Source of the DNA: Bacteroidaceae bacterium
GTDB lineage: Bacteria; Bacteroidota; Bacteroidia; Bacteroidales; Bacteroidaceae
Reading direction: 5' to 3'
Assembly: GCA_016291905.1 (NCBI GenBank)
Contig: JAEEZS010000002.1
Span: forward strand, 1 to 64,000
Length of the DNA stretch: 64,000 nt
The notes beneath the pieces are model-generated. The model was not told the DNA's origin and made no database searches. It was given only the letters and a program-made list of their open reading frames with translations. How positions within the stretch are numbered: position 1 is the stretch's first letter; every line of letters starts with the position of its first letter. Shown in pieces: positions 41,401 to 49,989 of this stretch. A program made the position numbers and the translations under genes.

Positions 41401-44400
41401 ACCATCACCAACGAGGGCGCTGCTGCCACAGGCGAGGTGACGCTGGCATTGCCCGAGGTTGCCTGGATGAGTGCGCTGACGCCTGTCTCGATGGCTTCGC
41501 TAGCGCCTGGCGAGAAAGCAGACGTGATGCTCCGCTTCACCCCCGACGAGCGAATGCAGCTCAACGTACCCCTGACAGGACACATCGCGGTGAACGTGGA
41601 GAACGGACAGGGATTCACGCTGCCCTTTAGTGTGGAACCTGTCAGCGATGCCCAAAGCAAACTGGTCATCGACGTCTGCGACGAGAACACCTATTACACA
41701 GCTGAAGCTCCGCACGTCAGCGGTGCTACGGTGACGATAACGCACCCCATCAGCGGCGCACAAGTGGCAGAGGCTACAACAGGCACCGATGGTAAGGCCA
41801 CCTTCGACCTGCCTGCCGGCTGGTACACCGTAACCGTCAAGGCCGATAAGCACAGCGGCTATCAGAACAACGTCAGCCTCGACCCCTCGCGTACGATGAA
41901 CCTTACCGTCAACCTGAGTTTCCAGGCCATCACCATTGACTTTGATGTAGTGGAGGTGAACGAGACGGACGAGTACAAGATTGTGACGACGATGACGTTT
42001 GAGACCTATGTGCCGCAGCCGGTGGTAGAGATGCAAGTGGAAGAACAGCCCTTCGACGCTATGGAGCTTGGGCAGAGCCTCGTCTATAACACGGTGCTCA
42101 TCAACAGAGGTCTTATTCGTGCCGAAGCGCTTGAACTTACGTTCCCTGATAACGAGTTCTTCAGTTTTACGCCGCTTGTCGAAGTGCCCGAGAGCCTCGA
42201 AGCCCAGACGTCGGCTGTGATTCCCGTCCGTGTGACACGTCTGTTCCCAGGCGAGAATGCCGAAGCCTCCATGCGCTATCGCCGCACAGGAACGTGGCCA
42301 GAATACAGTCCGCAACGTCGTGCGGGCGACAACAGCAGTATGCCGTGTAGCATGGATCAGAATGTCAAGTACGAATGGCCTTGCGGCGACGACATGATGA
42401 GTGGCAGCTATGGCAAACTGCTCTACCAGCGTTCGTGCGGCGCAGGTGGCTACTCCTTTGGCGGCTACGCTTATGGAGGAGGCGGTGGCGGAGGCACCTG
42501 GGGCGGCTTTGCCGGCGGCGGAGGCGTCACGCGCAGCTATACGGGCTGTAACGACTGCCTCAACGAGTTCGCCGAGAAGAGTCTCACCTGTCTGATTGGA
42601 TTACTGAACATCCCGTTCCTAAGCGATGCCGTCGGAATTGCAACCATGGAGGACGAAGTGGATGTGCTGCTTTGGGTTGGCGGACATATTCCTGGACCCA
42701 TCGGCACGGCGTTCGGCGTGGCAAGCTGCATCAAGGGCTATGTGGGAATGGATTGCCTAAAGGATGATGACGATGACGACGATGATGATGACGATGATGA
42801 CGATGCACTGTCGGCTCCTGCCCGTCGGGCTGCCGCATTACCCAGGTTCATTCGGGCGTTCCAAGAGAAATCGCAGTATGTGCTCGACGAGTATGAAGCC
42901 GTCGAGGCTATTGTGGATGAACTGCTGGGCGACATCTCCGTGTGGAACGAAGTGGAGGGAAGCGAGCTGCTGGCTATCTTCCGTGCCTTCCCTGCCGACC
43001 GCAGTTCGGTATCGGCGGACGACCTTCGCTATCTGAAGCCTGCGAGCGTAAGCGACGAGGCATTCGATGCCCTTATCGAACGGTTTGCCGGCACGAATCC
43101 CGATAACCGCATCAATATGGACGTTATCCGTGAGAAGTGCGCCATCGTAGAGGCTTGCGAGAAAAAGGCTCACGAATATGGCTACGAAACCATATACGAC
43201 CTGTGGAAGACTGAGGTACCGCAGGTGGAGCAGATGCTTGACCAAGAGAACGGTGCCGTCTGCGCCACGGTGAAGATTCAGATCAGCCAGACCATGACCT
43301 TCACCCGCCAGGCATTCCTCGGCACGCTCACCGTCTTCAATGGACACGCCGACGAACCCATGAAGGATGTACAGCTGAACCTCACCGTTACCGACCCGAA
43401 CGGCGTAGTGGCAACTTCGCACGAGATGGAGATGCACATGGAGACGCTCAATGGCTTCAGCGGACAGCTTGCCTTCGACGGCAATTGGACGCTCGATGCC
43501 CAGCAGACAGGTGTTGCCACTATCAAGTTCATCCCCACACGCTATGCGGCTCCTGATGAACCCGTCGTCTATACCATCGGCGGAAGCCTGACGTACATCG
43601 ACCCGTTCAACGGCTACGAGGTGACACGCGACCTGGTGCCTGTGCCCATAACCGTCAATCCCTCGCCTGTGCTCGAGATGATCTACTTTGTCCAGCGCGA
43701 CGTGATGAGTGACGACCCGTTCACGGAGGAGGTTGAGCCTGCCGAAGATGCAGAGTTCTCGCTGCTCCTGCTCAACAAGGGCAACGGTATGGCAAAAGAC
43801 CTGCGAATGGTGACCAACCAGCCAGAGATTGTGGAGAATGAGAAGGGCCTCCTCATCAATTACGACATGATCAGCTCGCAGCTCAATGGCGGCGAGAAGG
43901 TGCTGGCACTCGGACAGAGCGTCGCCACCGAGTTTGGCGACATCGCACCTCACTCCTCGGCCTACGCCCAGTGGTGGATGCGCAGTTCTATCTATGGTCA
44001 TTTTATCGACTATGAGATTGAGGCCACGCACGTCACCAGCTACGGCAACCCCGACCTCTCGCTGCTCGATACTATCCACGTGCATGAGCTTATCCACAGC
44101 ATTGCTGTACGCGATGCGGAGGGTACCGAAAAGGCAGCTTTCCTCGTTAACGATAAGGTCGATATTAACTCCGAGCCTGACATTATATACTTTGCGGATG
44201 CTACGACAGCCCCTGTGACTACGACAAAGGAGATGTCCATCGGTAGTATGATTAATGAAAACGGAGAGTCGAGTGTCGACGTCCGTGTGCCTGCTACAGG
44301 TTCCGACTGGGTCTATGGCTGGCTTGCCGACCCGACGGACGGTCATGGAACTGTTAAGTCCATCACCCGCTTGAGCGATGGAGTCAATATCCCGCTCCGC

Positions 44401-45009
44401 TGCTGCTGGCTCACAAAGTATGTCTTCAACGATGCCAAGAAGCCTGTGGCTGAGAACCGTCTGCACTTAGCCGACTGCGCAGGTGCTGAAGGTGACACCT
44501 ATCGTATCGTCTTTGAGCCTATGCCGAGCGTATGGTTGGCGGTGGAGGAGATTTTCACCGTTCCAGATGCGGAGAGCTGGACGACTACGCCGCTTGAGAA
44601 GCTTAATGTTCGTTTCAACAAGCCCATCGTGGAGAATACCTTTACAACGGACGATGTCCGTCTGAACCACGAGGGCGTACGCCTCGAAGTTTCAAGTATG
44701 AACATCGTTCCTGTGGGTACGGAGTCCGATACGTATGAGCTTCGCTTTGGCGACCTTACCTCTCGCACGGGCTACTATGTGCTTACCGTTCAGACGGCCG
44801 ACATTGTTGACCAAGAAGGATTCAATGGCGACAAGGGCAAGACCGTCAGTTGGATGCAGGTAATAGGCAACGGTATAAGACCCGTCCTAGACTCCACCCT
44901 TAATGGTGAGGAGCTCGGAGAGACTCTTTACGATTTGCAGGGACGTCGTGTGACTCGTCCTGTACGAGGAATCTACATCCAGAACGGACGAAAGGTGATT
45001 GTAAAGTAA
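38449..45009 (+). CDS. Giant multidomain secreted protein with Type 9-like sorting signal
   Basis: A 2186-residue exported protein; I do not recognise the whole. Signal peptide: residues about 1-26. Two related jelly-roll domains begin with WRYTTEEPASSW (about 283) and WRYTTEQPADNW (about 447). Then come CARDB/Ig-like segments (about 639-1080), a carboxypeptidase-regulatory-like domain (about 1087-1160, TGTDGKATFDLPAGWYTVTV), a Gly-rich stretch (about 1333-1362), a Cys-containing hydrophobic helical segment, a run of 14 Asp (1439-1452), more Ig-like domains, an SbsA-like domain (about 2041) and a C-terminal LYDLQGRRVTRPVRGIYI motif typical of Type 9 secretion in Prevotella. It is probably displayed on or released from the cell surface. 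No catalytic motif was seen; adhesion or glycan binding is a guess. Confidence 0.85.
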   Translation: MKHQMLKSFILSLVTLVAAAALPTSAQDGKVDSPQRNYAPEQVQKAPQRVIYTDDEFPEDYYRLGTTDLWVRNDSAVYDILGKFNRSYYSSTYSGNGYTSALCVDGKDEAISLEDIRWYRSGMKDALDRDDDDDYQWYKNAFKNSHARGVDVMVTVVPLGEYARIVYNVTNTDETSHTYSLGSRADLSLGDNDAAPITLVRDKNGKPFGLEMASSNVAEEAATLQFLFRQRAGVSDVDGYWFGSYGRHSSKEGIAGRYSDPKWESNDFTQTIIAPESEETSVTWRYTTEEPASSWKNPSFNDSGWHEGVGGFGTEGRNHVRTVWTEKKIWMRRTFDLDITAEQAKFLRVKYFHNADGANQVYINGVLAVNDPEYFSNYYDYDLSDDARATLNLHGTNTIAVYAYNSWGGQTVDVALGLQEGLYHGAVNGTEKYASFIKDADEGGDTWRYTTEQPADNWKSSTFDDSGWQTGLTPFTPYDGTSAKWDTEHLWMRKELNLNVDASVLSDLKMRIYHDDGCQVWFNGVLAYDGEPWMDWLDFRDINEEAINALNPKGKNYVAMYVHQDWGGQHADMGLGLYHESIREVNNLYVENGSYDSGLGWCWRDRSIAPGETQQLSVLFCIGNVPDSQYDPNTGADVSITEFSITPTEVQAKDTVQAVIAITNKGNEPMPAGMDVTISGPWKEGNWEYKTRQEIPVGQTLRLTPKLIVVDYVTEVTAQAWVNGSRLYKETNYDNNTADETYSIKVVPPYTATLATDKAVYDVGETVRFTGQIAGAKNAFSQLKLVVRNAEGGDQTFNVVTDENGAFSYPWTTYESWTGHFMAAAVYPQSWPDDAAFAGCVFDVRGFQTEGPRWTADDTWTAWRTFVIGESYEADITVRNPGVIALTGAVFEQVSKNANLDVQLTSVGTFEADGKAVLHIKVTPNAITQGDNYEELRLRIRTAEGPAKELTIWYYNVNPTALLTANVSEISTTMLMGGFTDYVFTITNEGAAATGEVTLALPEVAWMSALTPVSMASLAPGEKADVMLRFTPDERMQLNVPLTGHIAVNVENGQGFTLPFSVEPVSDAQSKLVIDVCDENTYYTAEAPHVSGATVTITHPISGAQVAEATTGTDGKATFDLPAGWYTVTVKADKHSGYQNNVSLDPSRTMNLTVNLSFQAITIDFDVVEVNETDEYKIVTTMTFETYVPQPVVEMQVEEQPFDAMELGQSLVYNTVLINRGLIRAEALELTFPDNEFFSFTPLVEVPESLEAQTSAVIPVRVTRLFPGENAEASMRYRRTGTWPEYSPQRRAGDNSSMPCSMDQNVKYEWPCGDDMMSGSYGKLLYQRSCGAGGYSFGGYAYGGGGGGGTWGGFAGGGGVTRSYTGCNDCLNEFAEKSLTCLIGLLNIPFLSDAVGIATMEDEVDVLLWVGGHIPGPIGTAFGVASCIKGYVGMDCLKDDDDDDDDDDDDDDALSAPARRAAALPRFIRAFQEKSQYVLDEYEAVEAIVDELLGDISVWNEVEGSELLAIFRAFPADRSSVSADDLRYLKPASVSDEAFDALIERFAGTNPDNRINMDVIREKCAIVEACEKKAHEYGYETIYDLWKTEVPQVEQMLDQENGAVCATVKIQISQTMTFTRQAFLGTLTVFNGHADEPMKDVQLNLTVTDPNGVVATSHEMEMHMETLNGFSGQLAFDGNWTLDAQQTGVATIKFIPTRYAAPDEPVVYTIGGSLTYIDPFNGYEVTRDLVPVPITVNPSPVLEMIYFVQRDVMSDDPFTEEVEPAEDAEFSLLLLNKGNGMAKDLRMVTNQPEIVENEKGLLINYDMISSQLNGGEKVLALGQSVATEFGDIAPHSSAYAQWWMRSSIYGHFIDYEIEATHVTSYGNPDLSLLDTIHVHELIHSIAVRDAEGTEKAAFLVNDKVDINSEPDIIYFADATTAPVTTTKEMSIGSMINENGESSVDVRVPATGSDWVYGWLADPTDGHGTVKSITRLSDGVNIPLRCCWLTKYVFNDAKKPVAENRLHLADCAGAEGDTYRIVFEPMPSVWLAVEEIFTVPDAESWTTTPLEKLNVRFNKPIVENTFTTDDVRLNHEGVRLEVSSMNIVPVGTESDTYELRFGDLTSRTGYYVLTVQTADIVDQEGFNGDKGKTVSWMQVIGNGIRPVLDSTLNGEELGETLYDLQGRRVTRPVRGIYIQNGRKVIVK

Positions 45010-45026
45010 GGAGCTTAGTGCTTGGT

Positions 45027-45701
45027 TTAGAGCGGCACAACGTCGGTAACGATGAGTGTGCCGCTCTTTACGTGGAAGCGGATGTCAAACCCGGCAAAGG
45101 GAAGCCCATAGGTGCGTGTGGGGTCTGATTGATAGGCTGGACGAGGGTCCTGCCCCAGCATAGCAAGGGCGGCTTCACGTTTGTCTGAAGGGAGAATTGA
45201 CAGCATATCTTCGGGGAAAACGACTTCGAGCATTGGTTTGGGGCGTGTATCGACAAAACCGCTTCGTGCTTCGGGATGACTGTCGGTGAAGGTGACGTAG
45301 GGCTTAATGTCGAATATCGGCGTGCCGTCCATCATATCAATGCCGCTGACGTGAACGACGGGACCTTCTGAGGTATTCCATTCGATACGGTCGATTTTCA
45401 GGGAGGAAAGCGCTAAGCCATTGGGGCGGAAAGAAGAGCGAGTTGCAAACACGCCCATTCGTTCGTTGCCTCCTAATCGTGGAGGCCGAACCGTAAGGGC
45501 TTCTCCCTCGTTTTCGCTAAAACTCCAGATTACCCAGATATAGTCAAACCCTTCGAGGCCGCGCAGGGCATTAGGGTCGCGGTATTCGGGAGTAAAAACG
45601 ATAAGCCCCTTCAGCTCAGGAACAAGACCGCTTTGGCGCGGAACGCCAAACTTCGTTGGGAAGTCGGTACGGATATGAGCGATAGGGGAGAGGGAGGGCA
45701 T
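45027..45701 (-). CDS. trmO: tRNA (t6A37) N6-methyltransferase, TrmO family
   Basis: Methylates threonylcarbamoyl-adenosine at position 37 of certain tRNAs, using S-adenosylmethionine. The 224-residue protein carries the family text AHIRTDFPTKFGVPRQSGLV, LRGLEGFDYIWVIWSFSEN, and the SAM-site motif GVFATRSSFRPNGLALSSL, followed by VSGIDMMDGTPIFDIKPY. The length matches TsaA/TrmO. It begins 21 bp after the TonB-receptor stop on the same strand and may share its transcript. Confidence 0.92.
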   Translation of the reverse strand: MPSLSPIAHIRTDFPTKFGVPRQSGLVPELKGLIVFTPEYRDPNALRGLEGFDYIWVIWSFSENEGEALTVRPPRLGGNERMGVFATRSSFRPNGLALSSLKIDRIEWNTSEGPVVHVSGIDMMDGTPIFDIKPYVTFTDSHPEARSGFVDTRPKPMLEVVFPEDMLSILPSDKREAALAMLGQDPRPAYQSDPTRTYGLPFAGFDIRFHVKSGTLIVTDVVPL

Positions 45702-45722
45702 TTTTTCTTATCTCTTAACTCG

Positions 45723-48146
45723 TCAGAACTCTGCGAGTATTCTGAAGTTGATACGTCGCCCGGTGAGGTAGTTAGGGACGGCGTATTGCTGATTGTTGAT
45801 ATCGGTAATCCAATAATAGCTGTTGACATTGCGTATGCTAAGGAGATTGAAGGCATCAATGCCCAGCCAAATGTTGCGGACGGCAGACTGTGTGGAAGCC
45901 AGCGCCGTGTTTTGTAAGAAGGGAATCTCGACGCGGTTCCGCTCTCCGCCCACAAGGCGGTAGCTCATGCCAATATCGACACGACGATAGGCAGGGGCGC
46001 GGAAGATCTGTTTCTCACGTCCGCTGTGGGGTGGACCGAAGGGAAGGCCATTGGCATAGGTGGCGCGGAGGCTCATCTTCCAACGGTCGGTACCTGGGAA
46101 GTAATCGCTGAAATTGAACGAGATGTTGACGCGCTGGTCCGTTGGACGGGGATACCAGCGTCCTCCGATTTTCTCTTCCGTCCGCATGAACGAACAAGTG
46201 AGCCACGAGTCGGTTCCAGGCACAAATTCGCCAAAAAGTTTCATGTCCAAGCCCGTCGCATAGCCCGAGGCGCAGTTCTCGCCATAATAAGTAATGCGGA
46301 TGTTATTGACATTGTAAGGGATAAGGTTGGATAACGCTTTGTAGTAGAGTTCGGCACTAAACTTAAAGGGACGGTCGAAGATGCGGAAACTGTAGTCCGT
46401 AGCCGCTACGAAGTGGATGCTGCGCTGAGAGCGGATGTCGCGATTGAGCTGTACGTGGTAGCTGCCATTGACAATGGTGGTATCACGATACTCCTTGTAG
46501 AACGGGCTTTGGTAATAAACGCCCGAAGCTAGGCGGAAAGTGAAACTCTCGTTGCCGGCAGGGACGAAACCCAGCGAGGCGCGAGGGCTGACAATAGGCT
46601 CGTGGTTCCATGTCCAGTAGGAGGCGCGCAGTCCTGCGTTAAAGACAAAGAGTCCGAGGTCGCTGGTGAAGCGCCACGTGTCCTGCACATAGGCCGAGAA
46701 ACGGTGATTGTGTACGTCATTGGTGGAACGCAAGTTGTAGATGAGCTCCAGCTCCTGCCCCGTGTGGGGAATGCTGTAGCCTGTTGAATCGCGGTATTCC
46801 CATTCGTTCACCCGTTCTCGTACCTGCTCGTCCTTCGCCTCAAGCCCCCAAAGGATATGATGGGCGTCAATCTTGTGTTCTCCGCTGATTCCGATGCTCA
46901 TCACGTTGGCCTGAAGGTAGTTGCGGGCGTGCTCCATGTAGGTGCCGACGCCCAGATTCACGTTCTCGTCGACTTGGTCAAGCCTGTACTGGCTGATGAT
47001 GTCGTAGGTCTCGCGTTCGTTGGTGTGATAGGCCGAGGCGTTAAGGCAGTATATGCTGCTCGTGTTTGGCGAATAGCTAAGGTTGTAAGAGCCGAAGAAA
47101 GTCTGAAATCTGTCCTGTTCCTGACCGGCGAAAAACACATTGAGGTACCTAATGCTCGCCAAAGTGCCGAACGAAGTGCTGCGGTCGTGGGGAACGAAGT
47201 CGTACTTATTCTGCGAGATGTTGCCAATGAACCCCATGCTCCACTCGTCTGAGGGGCGCCAATGAAGATAGGTCTGATAGTCGATGAAGGCAGGATTGTA
47301 TTCGCCGTGCGTGTCGAGTGTGCCAAGCAGGTATTCGCTGGTCTTGTAGCGGATGCTGTTTGTCAGGCTGAAACGTCGGTTTCCATAGCCCACGTAGGCG
47401 TTGGCTCCAAGCAGGCTGGCGCTGAGGGTCGACTCGAACTCCTTAGGGCGACGGTAGGTGATATCGAGCACGCTGCTCATCTTGTCGCCGAAGCGGGCCT
47501 CATAGCCGCCTGACGAGAAGCCGATGTTCTCCACCATATCGGGGTTGATGAACGAAAGTCCCTCTTGCTGTCCTGCGCGGATGAGGAGAGGGCGATAAAC
47601 CTCTATGCCGTTGACATAGACGCTGTTCTCGTCAAAGTTTCCTCCACGCACGTTGTACTGCGTACTCAGCTCGTTGGTGCTGCTGACGCCTGCTTGCGTG
47701 GCAATGAACGATTCCACAGAGCCACCCGTAGCATCGGGTGTCAGGCGGGCTTCCTTCATGCTGATGTGCTGCATGGTGCCTGTCTGGCGTCGCGTCTCTT
47801 TGACGGTGATACCCTGCAGTTCCATATTCAGCGAAGGAAGCATGATGTCCATTGTGATGGTGCCTGTAGGGCGGCGCAGGATGCGACGTCGCGTTTGGTA
47901 GCCAATCATGGAATAGACGATGACCACGCTGTCGGCACTCTCGAACGAGATGGTGTATTCGCCGTTCAGGTTGCTGGTGGCGCCGATAAGTTGCTTTTCT
48001 ATGAAAATGTTTGCTACTTCAATCGGACTTCCGTGTTCATCGCGGATAACACCTTTCACCGTCACGCGCTCGGCCAGGCAGGGCGCTATCGCCGTTAGCA
48101 GGCTGAAGAAAAACAACAGCAGACGTATGGTCAGAGTCCGTTTCAT
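45723..48146 (-). CDS. TonB-dependent outer-membrane receptor
   Basis: An 807-residue outer-membrane barrel that takes up a ligand with TonB energy. The order is signal peptide (about 1-25), a carboxypeptidase-regulatory-like domain (VKGVIRDEHGSPIEVANIFI, about 28-110), a plug with GVSSTNELSTQYNVRGGNFD, and a 22-strand barrel ending in FRILAEF. There is no SusD partner, so it is probably not a SusCD glycan importer; iron complexes or cobalamin are possible. No regulator is beside it. The companion gene downstream (trmO) gives no hint of ligand. Confidence 0.9.
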   Translation of the reverse strand: MKRTLTIRLLLFFFSLLTAIAPCLAERVTVKGVIRDEHGSPIEVANIFIEKQLIGATSNLNGEYTISFESADSVVIVYSMIGYQTRRRILRRPTGTITMDIMLPSLNMELQGITVKETRRQTGTMQHISMKEARLTPDATGGSVESFIATQAGVSSTNELSTQYNVRGGNFDENSVYVNGIEVYRPLLIRAGQQEGLSFINPDMVENIGFSSGGYEARFGDKMSSVLDITYRRPKEFESTLSASLLGANAYVGYGNRRFSLTNSIRYKTSEYLLGTLDTHGEYNPAFIDYQTYLHWRPSDEWSMGFIGNISQNKYDFVPHDRSTSFGTLASIRYLNVFFAGQEQDRFQTFFGSYNLSYSPNTSSIYCLNASAYHTNERETYDIISQYRLDQVDENVNLGVGTYMEHARNYLQANVMSIGISGEHKIDAHHILWGLEAKDEQVRERVNEWEYRDSTGYSIPHTGQELELIYNLRSTNDVHNHRFSAYVQDTWRFTSDLGLFVFNAGLRASYWTWNHEPIVSPRASLGFVPAGNESFTFRLASGVYYQSPFYKEYRDTTIVNGSYHVQLNRDIRSQRSIHFVAATDYSFRIFDRPFKFSAELYYKALSNLIPYNVNNIRITYYGENCASGYATGLDMKLFGEFVPGTDSWLTCSFMRTEEKIGGRWYPRPTDQRVNISFNFSDYFPGTDRWKMSLRATYANGLPFGPPHSGREKQIFRAPAYRRVDIGMSYRLVGGERNRVEIPFLQNTALASTQSAVRNIWLGIDAFNLLSIRNVNSYYWITDINNQQYAVPNYLTGRRINFRILAEF

Positions 48147-48190
48147 CTAAATTATAACGCAGATTTGTGTAAGTTATTGTGAAAATTTCC

Positions 48191-48198
48191 TATCTTTG
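48191..48198 (+). promoter_or_regulatory. -7 box for the nitroreductase-kdsC-maf operon
   Basis: TATCTTTG followed by CACC, 22 bp before the ATG at 48221. A TTTG lies at 48164-48167, a spacer of 23 bp, slightly long. The box excludes an alternative start at 48179. Confidence 0.55.
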
Positions 48199-48220
48199 CA
48201 CCCAAATTATAAAGAACACT

Positions 48221-48748
48221 ATGGAAAGTTTCAGTGAACTGATTAAAACAAGGCGCAGCATGCGCAAGTTTACGGACGAGGAGCTGACACAGGAGCAGGT
48301 GGAACTGCTGTTGCGTGCAGCGCTCATGTCCCCTTCCTCGCATCGGAGTACGGGCTGGCAGTTTATTGTTGTCGATGACAAATCCATGCTGGCTCGTCTG
48401 GCTGAAAGCAAGGAAAGCGGAGCCGCGTTTATAGCCGATGCTCCGATGGCTATTGTCGTCCTGGGTGACCCTGGCGTCAGCGATGCATGGGTAGAGGATG
48501 CCTCCATTGCCGCACTAATGATTCAGCTTCAGGTTGAGGACCTTGGGCTGGGCAGCTGCTGGGCACACATGAAGGGGCGCTTTGCTGCCGACGGAACTCC
48601 TGCCGACGATGTCATCCACGAGCTGCTTGGCATACCCGATAACTTTCGCGTGCTCTGCGTCATTGCCGTAGGCCACAAGGGCATGGAGCGCAAGCCCTTC
48701 AACGAGGAACACCTTCAGTGGGAGAAAGTGCACATCAACAAGTGGTAA
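48221..48748 (+). CDS. Nitroreductase-family flavoprotein
   Basis: A 175-residue FMN-dependent oxidoreductase of the short nitroreductase type. It has the FMN phosphate site TRRSMRKFTDEEL near residue 10, the APSSHRSTGWQF-like MSPSSHRSTGWQFIVV, and LGSCWAHMKGR in the C-terminal half. Physiological substrate is unknown; such proteins reduce quinones, flavins or nitro compounds. It is the first gene of a tight cluster with kdsC (4-bp gap) and maf. Confidence 0.88.
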   Translation: MESFSELIKTRRSMRKFTDEELTQEQVELLLRAALMSPSSHRSTGWQFIVVDDKSMLARLAESKESGAAFIADAPMAIVVLGDPGVSDAWVEDASIAALMIQLQVEDLGLGSCWAHMKGRFAADGTPADDVIHELLGIPDNFRVLCVIAVGHKGMERKPFNEEHLQWEKVHINKW

Positions 48749-48752
48749 TGCG

Positions 48753-49271
48753 ATGATTGACTACGACCTGACAACTGTGAAAGCCTGCATCTTCGATGTC
48801 GATGGCGTACTCAGCAAGGCTGTCATGCCGCTGGGCCCTGACGGCATCCCTTGTCGCACCTCCAACGTCAAGGACGGTTACGCCATCCAACACGCTGTGA
48901 AGACGGGACTGATTGTAGGCATCATCACAGGCGCCAACCTGCCCTGCATCCGCGAGCGATATATCTCATTGGGCGTAGAGGACATCTTCCTCGGCTCGGT
49001 TTATAAGAAGGAGGTCTTCACGGATTTCCTGTTGCAGCGAGGCCTTTCGGCTGATGAGGTGCTCTATATGGGTGACGACATCCCCGATTATCCTGTGCTC
49101 TCAGCCTGCGGACTGCCCTGCTGCCCTGCTGATGCAGCGCCGGAGATTAAGGCTGTCTGTCGCTATATCTCTCCGCTGAAGGGTGGGGAAGGGTGTGTGC
49201 GCGATGTGCTGGAACAAGTGCTGCGCGTGCAAGGCAAATGGATGCACAACGACGATGCCTTCGGCTGGTAG
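48753..49271 (+). CDS. kdsC: 3-deoxy-D-manno-octulosonate 8-phosphate phosphatase
   Basis: HAD-superfamily phosphatase that makes free KDO for the LPS inner core. The 172-residue protein has the catalytic motif FDVDGVLS (nucleophile Asp15 and Asp17), KDGYAIQHAVKTGLIVGIITG, and MGDDIPDYPVL, all typical of the short C0-type KdsC that works as a tetramer. It ends with an extra Lys/Trp tail. Its place between a nitroreductase and maf is probably an operon of convenience. Confidence 0.9.
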   Translation: MIDYDLTTVKACIFDVDGVLSKAVMPLGPDGIPCRTSNVKDGYAIQHAVKTGLIVGIITGANLPCIRERYISLGVEDIFLGSVYKKEVFTDFLLQRGLSADEVLYMGDDIPDYPVLSACGLPCCPADAAPEIKAVCRYISPLKGGEGCVRDVLEQVLRVQGKWMHNDDAFGW

Positions 49272-49289
49272 TCAACAAACTATATCCCT

Positions 49290-49868
49290 ATGAACTACAA
49301 GATTATCTTAGCCTCGAACTCACCCCGAAGGAGGGAACTCCTTGCGGGGTTGGATATACCCTTCGAAGTGCGTGTGCTGCCATCGGTAGATGAGTCGTAC
49401 CCTGCTTCGCTGCGGGCAGGAGAGATTCCTCTGTTTATCTCTCGCGAGAAAGCCAACGCCTATCGCGATATGATTGCCCCTGACGAGCTTATTATTACGG
49501 CCGATACCATTGTGTGGCTGGAGGATGCCATTCTTGAAAAACCTCATGACGATGCCGAGGCTGTCGCTATGCTTCACCGTCTGTCGGGCAAGACGCACGA
49601 GGTGTTTACGGGCGTCACCCTTACCACCCGTAATCATCAGAAGAGCTTTGTGGCTGAGTCAAAAGTGACTTTTGCTACGCTCAGCGATGCGGAGATTGAC
49701 TATTACGTGGCACACTATCATCCGCTTGACAAGGCGGGTGCCTACGGCGTGCAAGAGTGGATAGGCTATGTGGGGGTAGAGCGCATCGAAGGATCGTTCT
49801 ATAATGTCATGGGGCTGCCCGTCCGACGCCTTTACGAAGCCCTTGCCTCTTTTCCCGTCCCAGAATAG
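49290..49868 (+). CDS. maf: Maf-like nucleoside triphosphate pyrophosphatase
   Basis: Hydrolyses non-canonical or methylated nucleoside triphosphates (dTTP/UTP type) to monophosphates, a house-cleaning role. The 192-residue protein shows the substrate loop LASNSPRRRELL at residues 8-19, REKANAY, TADTIVWLED with the catalytic Asp, and the later HPLDKAGAYGVQEW. Length and motifs match. It is the last gene of its operon and is followed 10 bp later by a 21-bp repeat array. Confidence 0.93.
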   Translation: MNYKIILASNSPRRRELLAGLDIPFEVRVLPSVDESYPASLRAGEIPLFISREKANAYRDMIAPDELIITADTIVWLEDAILEKPHDDAEAVAMLHRLSGKTHEVFTGVTLTTRNHQKSFVAESKVTFATLSDAEIDYYVAHYHPLDKAGAYGVQEWIGYVGVERIEGSFYNVMGLPVRRLYEALASFPVPE

Positions 49869-49878
49869 TCGCTTTCAT

Positions 49879-49983
49879 AGCCCAAGCAAATAATTCCACC
49901 GCGCACTGGAATAAATCCGTAGCGCAGTGGAATAATTTTTTAGCCCAAGGGAATAAACTCCCAGCGCAGTGGAATAAACTACC
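49879..49983 (+). repeat. Five-unit 21-bp AGCCCA array (copy C)
   Basis: Five contiguous 21-bp units (49879, 49900, 49921, 49942, 49963) between convergent maf and the Na/Pi transporter gene, reaching to within 6 bp of the latter's stop. Units alternate AGCCCA and CGCGCA/AGCGCA heads with the GGAATAA core. The first unit (AGCCCAAGCAAATAA) matches the first unit of copy A. Confidence 0.88.
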
Positions 49984-49989
49984 CGTCCC

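Noticed and set aside
42838-44466. 542-codon open frame antisense to the giant secreted protein
   Set aside because: It lacks a signal or motif; the plus-strand protein continues through the whole region with coherent Ig-like domains.
45723-48146. SusCD-type polysaccharide utilisation locus
   Set aside because: The TonB receptor has no SusD partner and no glycosidase or regulator beside it, so a SusC role is not supported.
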